Assembly: GCA_016703665.1 (NCBI GenBank)
Contig: JADJBS010000011.1
Coordinates: 62,001-126,000, forward strand
Source of the DNA: Candidatus Defluviibacillus avedoerensis
GTDB lineage: Bacteria > Pseudomonadota > Gammaproteobacteria > Burkholderiales > Burkholderiaceae_C
DNA: 64,000 nt
Reading direction: 5' to 3'
How positions within the stretch are numbered: the first letter of the stretch is position 1; each line of letters begins with the position of its first letter. The position numbers were made by a program, and so were the translations under genes. The notes under the pieces were generated by a model, which saw only the letters and a program-made list of their open reading frames with translations, was not told the origin of the DNA and did not search any database. Shown in pieces: positions 44,534-52,898 of the stretch.

Positions 44534-45418
44534 ATGGAAAAACGTGTCCTGTTCAAGTCAACTTGGCTACCGTGGCTGTTGATTGCGCCACAGATGGCAG
44601 TCATTCTGGTGTTCTTTTTCTGGCCAGCAGGCCAGGCGGTTTACCAGAGCGTGTTGCAACAGGACGCGTTTGGCACATCGGCAGCGGAGTTTGTGGGATT
44701 CGAAAACTTCGACCGACTGTTCTCTGATCCGAGCTATCTGGCGTCGTTTTACACCACGGCCCTCTTTTCGTTGCTGGTAGCAGTCATCGGTCTGGCCGTG
44801 GCATTGTTGTTGGCCGTGATGGCCAATCGCGTGGTGCGGGGGGCATCCGTTTACAAAACCCTGCTGATTTGGCCTTATGCAGTAGCACCAGTCGTCGCGG
44901 GTGTTTTGTGGCTGATGATGTTTGCCTCACCCTATGGGATCGTGGCCTACTGGCTTCGCCAAATGGGCATTCCCTGGGACCATCTTCTCAATGGTCAGCA
45001 CGCTATGGCTCTGATCGTGATGGCTGCGGTCTGGAAGCAAATTTCTTACAACTTCCTGTTCTTCCTGGCTGGACTTCAATCCATCCCACACTCGTTGATC
45101 GAAGCAGCTACCATTGACGGCGCCAGTCCCTGGAAGCGATTTTGGAGCATTGTGTTTCCGCTTTTGTCGCCAACAGCGTTCTTTCTGTTGGTGATCAACA
45201 TCATTTACGCGTTTTTTGACACCTTTGCCATCGTCGAAGCCGCCACTCATGGTGGTCCTGGCAAAGAGACAGCCATCCTGGTTTACAAGGTTTACTACGA
45301 CGGTTTCAAGGCGAACGACATGGGAGGCAGTGCAGCGCAGTCAGTGGTCCTGATGGCCATTGTGATTGCGCTCACGGTGGTTCAGTTCAAGTTCGTCGAG
45401 AAGAAAGTCCAGTACTGA
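44534..45418 (+). CDS. ugpA: sn-glycerol-3-phosphate ABC transporter permease
   Basis: 294 residues from the ATG at 44534 (a TTG two codons earlier is less likely). Six membrane segments; MalF/UgpA type. The EAA loop EAATIDGASPWKRFWSIVFPLLSPT is near residue 192. It starts 15 bases after ugpB and forms the transmembrane channel with UgpE. Confidence 0.95.
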   Translation: MEKRVLFKSTWLPWLLIAPQMAVILVFFFWPAGQAVYQSVLQQDAFGTSAAEFVGFENFDRLFSDPSYLASFYTTALFSLLVAVIGLAVALLLAVMANRVVRGASVYKTLLIWPYAVAPVVAGVLWLMMFASPYGIVAYWLRQMGIPWDHLLNGQHAMALIVMAAVWKQISYNFLFFLAGLQSIPHSLIEAATIDGASPWKRFWSIVFPLLSPTAFFLLVINIIYAFFDTFAIVEAATHGGPGKETAILVYKVYYDGFKANDMGGSAAQSVVLMAIVIALTVVQFKFVEKKVQY

Positions 45419-45419
45419 C

Positions 45420-46274
45420 ATGGTCGAACGCCGCCCCATCCTCACCTTTGTGTCACACCTGATCCTCCTCATAGGTGTTGCAATTGTTGTTTTTCCTGTG
45501 TTTCTGACCCTTGTAGGTTCAACTCAGACAGCTGAGCAGATTGCCACAGCCAACCCCATCTCGTTGATGCCAGGCGGACACATGTTGGAGACCTACCAAC
45601 TCGCCCTGCTTGGCGGCAAGACCAGTACCGGCTCCACCATTGGCGCTGTGCTGCCCATGATGTGGGTCAGCCTGGTGACGGCGGTATTGATTGCCGTGGG
45701 CAAGATAGCCATCTCGTTGTTATCAGCCTTCGCCATTGTTTACTTTCGATTCCCGTTCAAGAACCTGGTGTTCTGGATGATCTTTGTCACGCTGATGCTG
45801 CCAGTGGAGGTTCGCATTGGCCCGACCTATGAGGTCGTCTCTAACCTGGGCATGCTCAATAGCTTCGCGGGCCTGACGGTGCCGCTGATTGCCTCTGCCA
45901 CTGCAACCTTTTTGTTCCGACAATTCTTTTTGACCGTGCCAGACGAATTGGTCGAAGCGGCGCGCATCGACGGTGCTGGCCCTATGCGATTCTTCCTGGA
46001 TGTGCTGATCCCGCTCTCCAAAACCTCGATTGCTGCGCTGTTTGTGATCCAGTTCATCTACGGCTGGAACCAGTACCTGTGGCCACTCTTGATCAGTACC
46101 AATGAAGACATGTACCCCATCGTGCTGGGCATCAAGCGCTTCATCTTTGGCGAAGGTTATGTCGAATGGAACGTGGTGATGGCAACCGCCATCCTGGCCA
46201 TGTTGCCGCCCGCGCTGGTCGTGATGCTGATGCAGAAGTGGTTTGTCAAAGGTCTCGTGGACACGGAAAAATAA
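45420..46274 (+). CDS. ugpE: sn-glycerol-3-phosphate ABC transporter permease
   Basis: 284 residues from the ATG at 45420, one base after the ugpA stop. Six membrane segments; MalG/UgpE type. The EAA loop reads VEAARIDGAGPMRFFLDVLIPLSKT near residue 180, and MLPVEVRIGPTYEVVSNLGMLNSFAGL near 125 is typical of UgpE. Upstream codons in the same frame overlap ugpA and are not used. Confidence 0.95.
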   Translation: MVERRPILTFVSHLILLIGVAIVVFPVFLTLVGSTQTAEQIATANPISLMPGGHMLETYQLALLGGKTSTGSTIGAVLPMMWVSLVTAVLIAVGKIAISLLSAFAIVYFRFPFKNLVFWMIFVTLMLPVEVRIGPTYEVVSNLGMLNSFAGLTVPLIASATATFLFRQFFLTVPDELVEAARIDGAGPMRFFLDVLIPLSKTSIAALFVIQFIYGWNQYLWPLLISTNEDMYPIVLGIKRFIFGEGYVEWNVVMATAILAMLPPALVVMLMQKWFVKGLVDTEK

Positions 46275-46283
46275 GAGCAAAAA

Positions 46284-47291
46284 ATGGCATCGATACAACT
46301 CAAAGACGTCGTCAAACGCTATGGCAAAGGGAAAAGCGAAAACCAGGTCATTCACGGTGTCAATGCCGAGATTGCGGACGGAGAATTCGTCGTCATCGTC
46401 GGCCCTTCGGGCTGCGGCAAATCAACCCTGCTGCGCATGGTGGCAGGCCTGGAAGAAATCTCGGGAGGCGAAATCTCCATTGGCGGCCGAGTGGTGAACA
46501 ACCTGGAACCTGCAGAGCGCGACATCGCCATGGTGTTCCAGAACTACGCGTTGTACCCACACATGACGAACTTCGAAAACATGGCCTATGGCCTGAAGAT
46601 CGCCAAGGTGCCCAAAGACGAAATCAAGGCCCGCGTGGACAAGGCCGCCAAGATTCTGGAGTTGGGCCATTTGATGGAACGTAAACCCCGCGAACTGTCT
46701 GGTGGACAGCGCCAGCGTGTGGCTATGGGCCGAGCCATCGTGCGTCAGCCGCAGGTATTCTTATTTGACGAACCTCTGTCTAATCTGGACGCCAAGCTGC
46801 GCGCTCAGACTCGCATTGAAATTCAAAAACTGCACCGAGAACTGGGCATCACCAGCCTTTTTGTCACCCACGATCAGGTCGAAGCCATGACACTGGCCCA
46901 GCGCATGATCGTGATGAACGCGGGCAACATGGAGCAGTTCGGCACACCTGAAGAGGTGTACCACCAACCAGCCACCACCTTTGTGGCCAGCTTTATCGGC
47001 TCGCCGCCCATGAACTTGGTGCGCGAAGCCCCCGGCGTGCGACCCGGCGCCATCATGGGCGTGCGACCAGAGCACCTGCATATCACCCCCAATGGATGGG
47101 ATGCCGTGATCGAGACTGTGGAACTGCTAGGCGCCGAGCGCTTGATCTATGCGCGCATTGGCACCGAGCAAGTCATCGTGCGCCAGGAAGAAGGCAAGCC
47201 ATCGCCTGCTGTGGGGGACGAAGTGCGCATCTCGCTGGAAGAAGACCGTGTACATTGGTTTGACACTGAGACCGGAAAGCGGTTGCTGTGA
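46284..47291 (+). CDS. ugpC: sn-glycerol-3-phosphate ABC transporter ATPase
   Basis: 335 residues. Walker A GPSGCGKST near residue 39, Q-loop VFQNYALYPHMT, signature LSGGQRQRVAMGRAI near 138, Walker B VFLFDEPLSNLD near 158 with its catalytic Glu intact, and a C-terminal TOBE/OB domain (IMGVRPEHLHI). It is a MalK/UgpC-type energy subunit. It overlaps ugpQ by four bases. Confidence 0.95.
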   Translation: MASIQLKDVVKRYGKGKSENQVIHGVNAEIADGEFVVIVGPSGCGKSTLLRMVAGLEEISGGEISIGGRVVNNLEPAERDIAMVFQNYALYPHMTNFENMAYGLKIAKVPKDEIKARVDKAAKILELGHLMERKPRELSGGQRQRVAMGRAIVRQPQVFLFDEPLSNLDAKLRAQTRIEIQKLHRELGITSLFVTHDQVEAMTLAQRMIVMNAGNMEQFGTPEEVYHQPATTFVASFIGSPPMNLVREAPGVRPGAIMGVRPEHLHITPNGWDAVIETVELLGAERLIYARIGTEQVIVRQEEGKPSPAVGDEVRISLEEDRVHWFDTETGKRLL

Positions 47292-48040
47292 AAAATGTAC
47301 GTACAGAGAATTGGCCCTACCCCCGCTGGATTGCCCACCGAGGCTCGGGCAAGCTGGCTCCAGAGAACACATTGGCAGCCTTCCGGTTGGGTGCTTCGCA
47401 TGGCTACCGCATGTTCGAATGCGACGTCAAACTCAGCGCTGACGGCGTACCGTTTTTGATGCACGATGCCGAGCTGCAGCGCACGACCAATGGCAAAGGC
47501 ATTGGTGGCGAGTTGCCCTGGAGCGACCTCTCTATGCTCGATGCAGGAAGTTGGCATTCGCGCCATTACGCCGGGGAACCCCTGCCCACGCTGAAAAACA
47601 TTGCGGCGTATTGCATTCGCAACGGCCATTCGCTGAACATAGAAATCAAACCAACACCCGGTACGGAGGCTATCACCGGCCAAGTTGTCGCTGAGCATGC
47701 CGCCAAACTGTGGGATACCGCTGCGGTGCCACCTCTGCTTACCAGTTTTCAACCTGACTCACTGGAGGCTGCGAAGAAGGCAGCGCCTCATCTGCCTCGT
47801 GGGTTGCTACTCGACACCTTGTGGAAAGGCTGGTTGGAAACCGCACTGAGTCTGGACTGCATAGCCATCGTCTGCAACCATGCCCTTTGGGTCCCTTCCA
47901 CGGTGACACAGGCCAAATCAGCAGGTTTTAAGACCCTGAGCTACACCGTCAACGACGAATGGGCGGCGCAGCGATTGGTTGATTTGGGTACCGATGGGAT
48001 CATCACGGACAGGGTGGACATGTTCAACCCGGTGCAGTGA
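47288..48040 (+). CDS. ugpQ: glycerophosphodiester phosphodiesterase
   Basis: 250 residues starting at a GTG that overlaps the ugpC stop (GTGA). GDPD fold: PRWIAHRGSGKLAPENTLAAF (catalytic His-Arg and Glu-Asn), FECDVKLSADGVPFLMHDAELQRTTNGKG near residue 45 (metal-binding Glu/Asp and catalytic His), LNIEIKPTPGTE near 117, and YTVNDEWAAQRLVDLGTDGIITD near 220. It releases glycerol-3-phosphate from phospholipid head-group diesters taken up by the Ugp system, a phosphate-scavenging step. Confidence 0.95.
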   Translation: MKNVRTENWPYPRWIAHRGSGKLAPENTLAAFRLGASHGYRMFECDVKLSADGVPFLMHDAELQRTTNGKGIGGELPWSDLSMLDAGSWHSRHYAGEPLPTLKNIAAYCIRNGHSLNIEIKPTPGTEAITGQVVAEHAAKLWDTAAVPPLLTSFQPDSLEAAKKAAPHLPRGLLLDTLWKGWLETALSLDCIAIVCNHALWVPSTVTQAKSAGFKTLSYTVNDEWAAQRLVDLGTDGIITDRVDMFNPVQ

Positions 48041-48068
48041 GTCCGTCGTCAAACACGGTTTGATTCGA

Positions 48069-48374
48069 TCAAACCCGGCTGGCATTGTTCAACGAGCCAC
48101 CTCGCCAATGCCGACCAAGCACCCACTGGCAACTGCCACACGCCAGCGCCATGCCAAAGTAGGTCAGCATCTTGCCGTCACGTCCAAAAAACCACAGTCC
48201 CACCAGCAACGCCGCCAGGCAAACTACAAAATTGATAGCTATAACATGCCATAAAATAAGCCTAAATCCTGATTTTTTTCTCCCAAAGTAGCTGGTAAGG
48301 CTAACGACAAGCGCCACTGCAGCTGCAGGTGCTGCAAAGCTCATCAAGTGGATCAGGATATCGATCAGGGTCAA
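48069..48374 (-). CDS. small hypothetical membrane protein
   Basis: 101 residues with three hydrophobic segments: about 5-28 (IDILIHLMSFAAPAAAVALV), 39-64 (FRLILWHVIAINFVVCLAALLV) and 70-85. The positively charged loop GRKKSG separates the first two. I do not recognise a family. It converges on ugpQ and is divergent from hemA. Its middle is AT-rich (48235-48292, with tagctata and aaaat words), unlike its surroundings, which may reflect a short inserted repeat. Confidence 0.6.
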   Translation of the reverse strand: MTLIDILIHLMSFAAPAAAVALVVSLTSYFGRKKSGFRLILWHVIAINFVVCLAALLVGLWFFGRDGKMLTYFGMALACGSCQWVLGRHWRGGSLNNASRV

Positions 48375-48438
48375 AACAGGTCAGGCCTTCACGGTTGATT
48401 CACAAATTTTATAATCCAGCCTCAAAATCAAACACAGC

Positions 48439-49734
48439 ATGGCAGTCTGGGCTCTCGGCATCAACCACACCACCGCTCCGCTCGACATGCGCGGGCGGTT
48501 TGCGTTTGCCCTGGACCAAATAGAGCCAACGCTGCATAAACTGCGCGGCTCGTTGCATCGCCACCCTGAAGCCGCCATCATTTCTACTTGCAACCGCACC
48601 GAAGTGTATGGCGCGGGTGAGCAAGCCGACCTGGACGGCGCCATCGACTGGCTGGCACAGACTGGCGGCGTCAGTACCGACGTGCTGCGCAAACATGCCT
48701 ACACACTGCATGACGGCCATGCCGCTCGCCATGCATTCCGAGTGGCCAGCGGCCTCGACAGCATGGTGCTCGGAGAAGCCCAAATTTTGGGCCAGATGAA
48801 AGACGCTGTTCGCGCTGCCGAGGACGCGGGTGCACTCGGGCAGACGTTGAACCAGCTGTTTCAACGCTCGTTCGCGGTCGCCAAAGAGGTGCGAACCAGC
48901 ACCGAGATTGGCACCCAGAGCATCAGCATGGCTGCCGCTGCTGTTAGGCTTGCTGGTAACTTGTTTGAAGACCTGCAACAGATCAATGTGTTGTTTGTGG
49001 GTGCAGGCGAAATGATCGAGCTGGCAGCTACGCACTTTGCGGCTAAAAGCCCCAAAGCCATTGCCATTGCCAACCGCACGCTGGAACGTGGTGAAAAATT
49101 GGCCACGCGCTTTGGTGCAGAGGTGATTCACCTGGGTGATATTCCGTCACGCCTGCATGAATTTGACGCCGTGATCAGTTGCACTGCCAGCACGCTGCCC
49201 ATCATCGGACTGGGCGCGGTGGAACGCGCCCTGAAAGCGCGCAAGCACCGCCCCATGTTCATGGTGGATTTGGCCGTACCGCGCGACATTGAGCCCGAAG
49301 TCAAGGCGCTAGAAGACATTTACCTCTACACCGTAGACGATTTATCGCATGTTGTGCAGACCGCTCAGGCCAACCGCCAAGCTGCGGTGGCGCAAGCTGA
49401 GGCCATCATTGACGCGGGCGTGCTGAGCTTCATGCATTGGATGGATCAGCGGGGACCTGGTGGCACGGTCTCTTTGATCCGCCAGCTCAATGCACAGGCC
49501 GATGAGTGGCGAGCGGCAGAACTTACGCGCGCGCAAAAAGCGCTAGCGCGTGGCGACGACGTAGGCAAGGTGATGGAAGCGCTCTCCAGGGGCCTCACGC
49601 ACAAGATGTTGCACGGTGCGATGGCCGAGCTCAATTCCGCTGATACAGCCCACCGTGAGCACACTGCGCAAACCATTCAGCGTTTGTTTTTGCGATCTTC
49701 ATCCGAAGCTGGATCAAATAAATCCGACCGTTAG
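48439..49734 (+). CDS. hemA: glutamyl-tRNA reductase
   Basis: 431 residues. The catalytic Cys51 is in IISTCNRTEVYG, with LDSMVLGEAQILGQMKDAVRAA near residue 110, KEVRTSTEIGTQSISMAAAAVRLA near 150, NADPH domain VLFVGAGEMIELAATHF near 183 and PMFMVDLAVPRDIEPEV near 275. It reduces glutamyl-tRNA to glutamate-1-semialdehyde, the committed step of haem synthesis. It heads hemA-prfA-prmC-grxD, a conserved order. Confidence 0.96.
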   Translation: MAVWALGINHTTAPLDMRGRFAFALDQIEPTLHKLRGSLHRHPEAAIISTCNRTEVYGAGEQADLDGAIDWLAQTGGVSTDVLRKHAYTLHDGHAARHAFRVASGLDSMVLGEAQILGQMKDAVRAAEDAGALGQTLNQLFQRSFAVAKEVRTSTEIGTQSISMAAAAVRLAGNLFEDLQQINVLFVGAGEMIELAATHFAAKSPKAIAIANRTLERGEKLATRFGAEVIHLGDIPSRLHEFDAVISCTASTLPIIGLGAVERALKARKHRPMFMVDLAVPRDIEPEVKALEDIYLYTVDDLSHVVQTAQANRQAAVAQAEAIIDAGVLSFMHWMDQRGPGGTVSLIRQLNAQADEWRAAELTRAQKALARGDDVGKVMEALSRGLTHKMLHGAMAELNSADTAHREHTAQTIQRLFLRSSSEAGSNKSDR

Positions 49735-49807
49735 CGCTGCTCTGCAGAGCATGGTTGACCCTGCGCTTTGCAGGGCCTCTTTCACGTCACAAGTCAGATT
49801 GCCCTCG

Positions 49808-50911
49808 ATGAAACCGTTTTTACGCCAACAACTCGAACGCTATGCCCAGCGCCTGGACGAGCTGGATTTTTTGCTGTCGCGCGAAGACATCATGAAGGAC
49901 ATGAAGCAGTTCATGGCGTTGTCGCGCGAGCATGCTGACGTGACCGTTCTGGCTGGACGCTACCAACGTTACAGACAGTGCGAAGCCAACCTGAGCACTG
50001 CACAGGAGATGCTGAACGAACCCGACATGACCGAAATGGCGCAAGAGGAAATGACCAGTGCGCAGGCCGAGATCACGCAACTGGAAGCCGAACTGCAACG
50101 GCTGCTGCTGCCCAAAGACCCTGACGACGCACGCCCCGCCTTCATCGAAATTCGCGCGGGTACAGGTGGTGACGAATCTGCCTTGTTTGCAGCCGACTTG
50201 CTGCGCATGTACAGCCGTTACGCCGAACGCATGGGCTGGCGTACCGAGGTAGTGAGCGAATCGCAGAGTGAGCTGGGTGGCTACAAAGAGGTAGTGATCC
50301 GCCTGGAAGACCCCTCGGGTTCGTCTGGCAACGGAGTTTATGGTGCGCTCAAGTTTGAGTCTGGTGGCCACCGCGTACAGCGCGTGCCGGCCACCGAGAC
50401 TCAGGGCCGTATCCACACCAGCGCTTGCACAGTCGCCGTACTGGCCGAGCAGGACGAAGCCACCATGATCCAGATCAACCCGGCCGATCTGCGCATTGAC
50501 ACCTATCGCGCCAGCGGCGCCGGGGGGCAGCACATTAACAAAACCGACTCTGCCGTGCGTATCACGCACCTTCCCACAGGCATCGTGGCCGAATGCCAGG
50601 ACGGTCGTAGCCAGCACAGCAACAAGGCCCAGGCGTTGAAAGTACTGACGGCCCGCATCCATGAAAAAGACCGTGCAGAACGCGCGGCCAAGGATGCAGC
50701 CGAGCGCAAGGGCTTGATCGGCAGTGGTGATCGCTCAGACCGCATCCGTACCTACAATTTCCCGCAAGGGCGTTTGACCGATCACCGCATCAATCTGACG
50801 CTGTACAAGCTGAGCTTCATCATGGAGGGTGATTTGAGCGAGGTCATGGCGGCTTTGCAGGCTGCCCGCGAAGCAGAGCAATTGGCAGACCTGGAAGTTG
50901 CTGCCAACTGA
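49808..50911 (+). CDS. prfA: peptide chain release factor 1
   Basis: 367 residues from the ATG at 49808; the frame upstream overlaps hemA and is not used. The catalytic GGQ is in YRASGAGGQHINKTDSAVRITH near residue 235. EIRAGTGGDESALFAADLLRMY near 117 and NFPQGRLTDHRINLTLYKL near 310 are typical. The codon-recognition segment HRVQRVPATETQGRIHTSACTVAV contains the PAT tripeptide of RF1, which reads UAA and UAG. A short palindromic region (49740-49780) lies between it and hemA. Confidence 0.96.
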   Translation: MKPFLRQQLERYAQRLDELDFLLSREDIMKDMKQFMALSREHADVTVLAGRYQRYRQCEANLSTAQEMLNEPDMTEMAQEEMTSAQAEITQLEAELQRLLLPKDPDDARPAFIEIRAGTGGDESALFAADLLRMYSRYAERMGWRTEVVSESQSELGGYKEVVIRLEDPSGSSGNGVYGALKFESGGHRVQRVPATETQGRIHTSACTVAVLAEQDEATMIQINPADLRIDTYRASGAGGQHINKTDSAVRITHLPTGIVAECQDGRSQHSNKAQALKVLTARIHEKDRAERAAKDAAERKGLIGSGDRSDRIRTYNFPQGRLTDHRINLTLYKLSFIMEGDLSEVMAALQAAREAEQLADLEVAAN

Positions 50912-50927
50912 AGCTTGTGATCTTGCC

Positions 50928-51797
50928 GTGAACAGCATCAAGACCATCGCCCAGGCACTGCAGGATGCTCAGTCGCATGGACTCGACCGGTTGGAGGCGC
51001 AGCTATTGATGCTTCACATCCTAGACAAACCCCTTCAGCAGCGTGCATGGCTGCTCAGCCACGACACCGATGTGCTGGATGCCCTGAGCTTGCAGCGATT
51101 TGAAGGCGTATGTGGGCGCCGTGCCCATGATGAGCCCATTGCCTACATTACCGGCAGCAAAGAGTTCTTCGGTCTCCATCTGCAGATTGACTCTCGCGTG
51201 CTGGACCCACGTGCAGATACCGAAACCCTGGTGGATTGGGGGCTGGACTGCCTGACGTGCGCCCAAACCCCGCTGGTACTGGACCTTGGCACCGGCAGTG
51301 GCGCTGTGGCCCTGGCACTGGCCAGCAATTGCCCGAATGCCACGGTGTACGCCAGTGATGCCAGTGCCGACGCGCTGGCGGTGGCTGCTCAAAATGCTGA
51401 TCGCCTAGGCCTGAAGGTAAGCTTCGGCCAGGGTAGCTGGTTTTCGAACAACTTGCCTGAGCAGCGCTATGACCTGATCGTGTCCAACCCACCCTACTTG
51501 GCCGCAGATGACCCGCACCTAGCAACCCTGACGCACGAGCCCTTGCAAGCCCTGAGCAGCGGAGCCGACGGGCTGGATGACATTCGACTCATTGTCTGCG
51601 ATGCGCCTGCGCACCTCAGACCTGATGGCTGGCTACTGCTGGAACATGGTTACGACCAGGCTGAAGCGGTACGCGAGCTTTTGACGAGACAGGGATTTGC
51701 GCAGGCGCAATCCCGCAAAGACCTTAAGGGTATTGAACGTTGTTCCGGGGCAAAATGGCTTGGCACGCGTATCAATGAAATAATCACACCCTTGTGA
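50928..51797 (+). CDS. prmC: peptide chain release factor N5-glutamine methyltransferase
   Basis: 289 residues from the GTG at 50928 (MNSIKTIAQAL), 16 bases after prfA; a TTG ten codons earlier would overlap prfA. It methylates the GGQ glutamine of RF1/RF2. Motifs: PIAYITGSKEFFGLHLQID near residue 72, RADTETLVDWGLD, SAM motif VLDLGTGSGAVALALA near 117, and catalytic SNPPYLAADDPHL near 187. It is coupled to its substrate gene prfA. Confidence 0.95.
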   Translation: MNSIKTIAQALQDAQSHGLDRLEAQLLMLHILDKPLQQRAWLLSHDTDVLDALSLQRFEGVCGRRAHDEPIAYITGSKEFFGLHLQIDSRVLDPRADTETLVDWGLDCLTCAQTPLVLDLGTGSGAVALALASNCPNATVYASDASADALAVAAQNADRLGLKVSFGQGSWFSNNLPEQRYDLIVSNPPYLAADDPHLATLTHEPLQALSSGADGLDDIRLIVCDAPAHLRPDGWLLLEHGYDQAEAVRELLTRQGFAQAQSRKDLKGIERCSGAKWLGTRINEIITPL

Positions 51798-51837
51798 ATC
51801 TGAAAACGACTCATCCCCTTGATTTGAAGGAAACCTC

Positions 51838-52170
51838 ATGAGTGATACCCAACAACGAATTGACGAACTCGTCAAATCCAATCCCGTCGTCCTTTTCATG
51901 AAGGGCAGCGCCAGCTTCCCCATGTGCGGCTTTTCGGGCCGCGCTATTCAGGTACTGAAAGCCTGTGGCGTCGATACCAAGTCTGTTAAAACCGTGAACG
52001 TGCTGGACGACGCCGAAATCCGCCAAGGCATCAAGGAATACAGCAACTGGCCCACCATCCCCCAGTTGTATGTCAAAGGCGAGTTCATTGGCGGTTCTGA
52101 CATCATGATGGAGATGTACGAAAACGGTGAGCTTCAGCAAGCCCTGGGCACTGCGCCACAAGCCAGCTAA
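51838..52170 (+). CDS. grxD: monothiol glutaredoxin (Grx4 type)
   Basis: 110 residues. The monothiol active site CGFS is at 30-33 (FPMCGFSGRAIQVL). The WPTIPQLYVKGEFIGGSDIMMEMYENGEL segment (near 69) binds glutathione. Such proteins carry and deliver 2Fe-2S clusters. The ATG follows AAGGAAA. It is the last gene of the hemA group and is followed by a terminator-like structure. Confidence 0.95.
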   Translation: MSDTQQRIDELVKSNPVVLFMKGSASFPMCGFSGRAIQVLKACGVDTKSVKTVNVLDDAEIRQGIKEYSNWPTIPQLYVKGEFIGGSDIMMEMYENGELQQALGTAPQAS

Positions 52171-52189
52171 GCCTGCAAATCTTCTGCTC

Positions 52190-52221
52190 CCCGCTCGTCT
52201 CAAGCAGATCAGCGGGTTTTT
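52190..52221 (+). terminator. probable Rho-independent terminator after grxD
   Basis: CCCGCT (52190-52195) and AGCGGG (52211-52216) pair, followed by TTTTTCTT. The loop is long (15 bases). A competing pair TCTGCT/AGCAGA (52183-52188 with 52203-52208) overlaps it. It lies 20 bases after the grxD stop and before the convergent transglycosylase gene. Confidence 0.55.
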
Positions 52222-52253
52222 CTTGCCGATGCACTCAGGTGAAATGGCAGAAA

Positions 52254-52898
52254 TTAACGTATCTCCCATAGGCTCTGCGCGGCAAACACGGCATTTGGGT
52301 ATTCTGGCCGCCCCCGGCTACCGTTGTAACGGCCCAAGGCCATGAACAAATCACCCTTTTCGCGGTCAAGGTAGTGACGGAGGATCACGCATCCAAAGCG
52401 TAAATTGGTCTGCATGTGAAACAGCTTGGAGATGTCACCGTCTCCAATCAACCGCATCCAAAACGGCATCACCTGCATGAACCCACAGGCCCCTGCCTTG
52501 CTAACGGCATGTTTTCGGAAATTACTCTCTACCTGGATCAAGCCCATCACCAGCGTGATGTCTAGACCCGCTCTGCGGCTTTCGTACCAGACTGTTTGCA
52601 GGAATTCCTTACGCGTATCGAGCACGGGCATACGCTTGTACAGGCGTTGACTGTTCTCACCCAGCCAACGCAAATACTTCAGTCGCGATTCTGTGTCGAC
52701 AAACTCGGGAATTGGCGGTGCGCTGTTGGATACTGCCGAACTCAGTGCGGTACGCACCGAGTCAATCATGGGTTCCTCTACCTGGTTTCCCGCCGCAGAT
52801 TGCTCTCCAAACAGGAGCAAACCAAGCCCAACGGATGTACCGAAAACCGTGTTTCGGCGACTGATTTTGGGCATTAAACCGTTGTCACCTCCACTCAT
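52254..52898 (-). CDS. lytic transglycosylase (SLT domain)
   Basis: 214 residues. A hydrophobic N-terminal segment (GTSVGLGLLLFGEQSAA) suggests export. The SLT fold is at about 110-210: SRRAGLDITLVMGLIQVESNFRKHAVSKAGACGFMQVMPFW, with the catalytic Glu in QVES and the GFMQVMP motif, then FMALGRYNGSRGRPEYPNAV with the NG motif. It cleaves peptidoglycan with 1,6-anhydro product. Its ATG overlaps the proS stop (ATGA), so it is co-transcribed with proS. Confidence 0.92.
   Translation of the reverse strand: MSGGDNGLMPKISRRNTVFGTSVGLGLLLFGEQSAAGNQVEEPMIDSVRTALSSAVSNSAPPIPEFVDTESRLKYLRWLGENSQRLYKRMPVLDTRKEFLQTVWYESRRAGLDITLVMGLIQVESNFRKHAVSKAGACGFMQVMPFWMRLIGDGDISKLFHMQTNLRFGCVILRHYLDREKGDLFMALGRYNGSRGRPEYPNAVFAAQSLWEIR

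Noticed and set aside
49735..49790. Palindromic stretch between hemA and prfA (GCTCTGCAGAGC and CCCTGC-GCAGGG)
   Set aside because: No T run follows and both genes are normally co-transcribed, so I do not call a terminator; it may only be a weak RNA structure.
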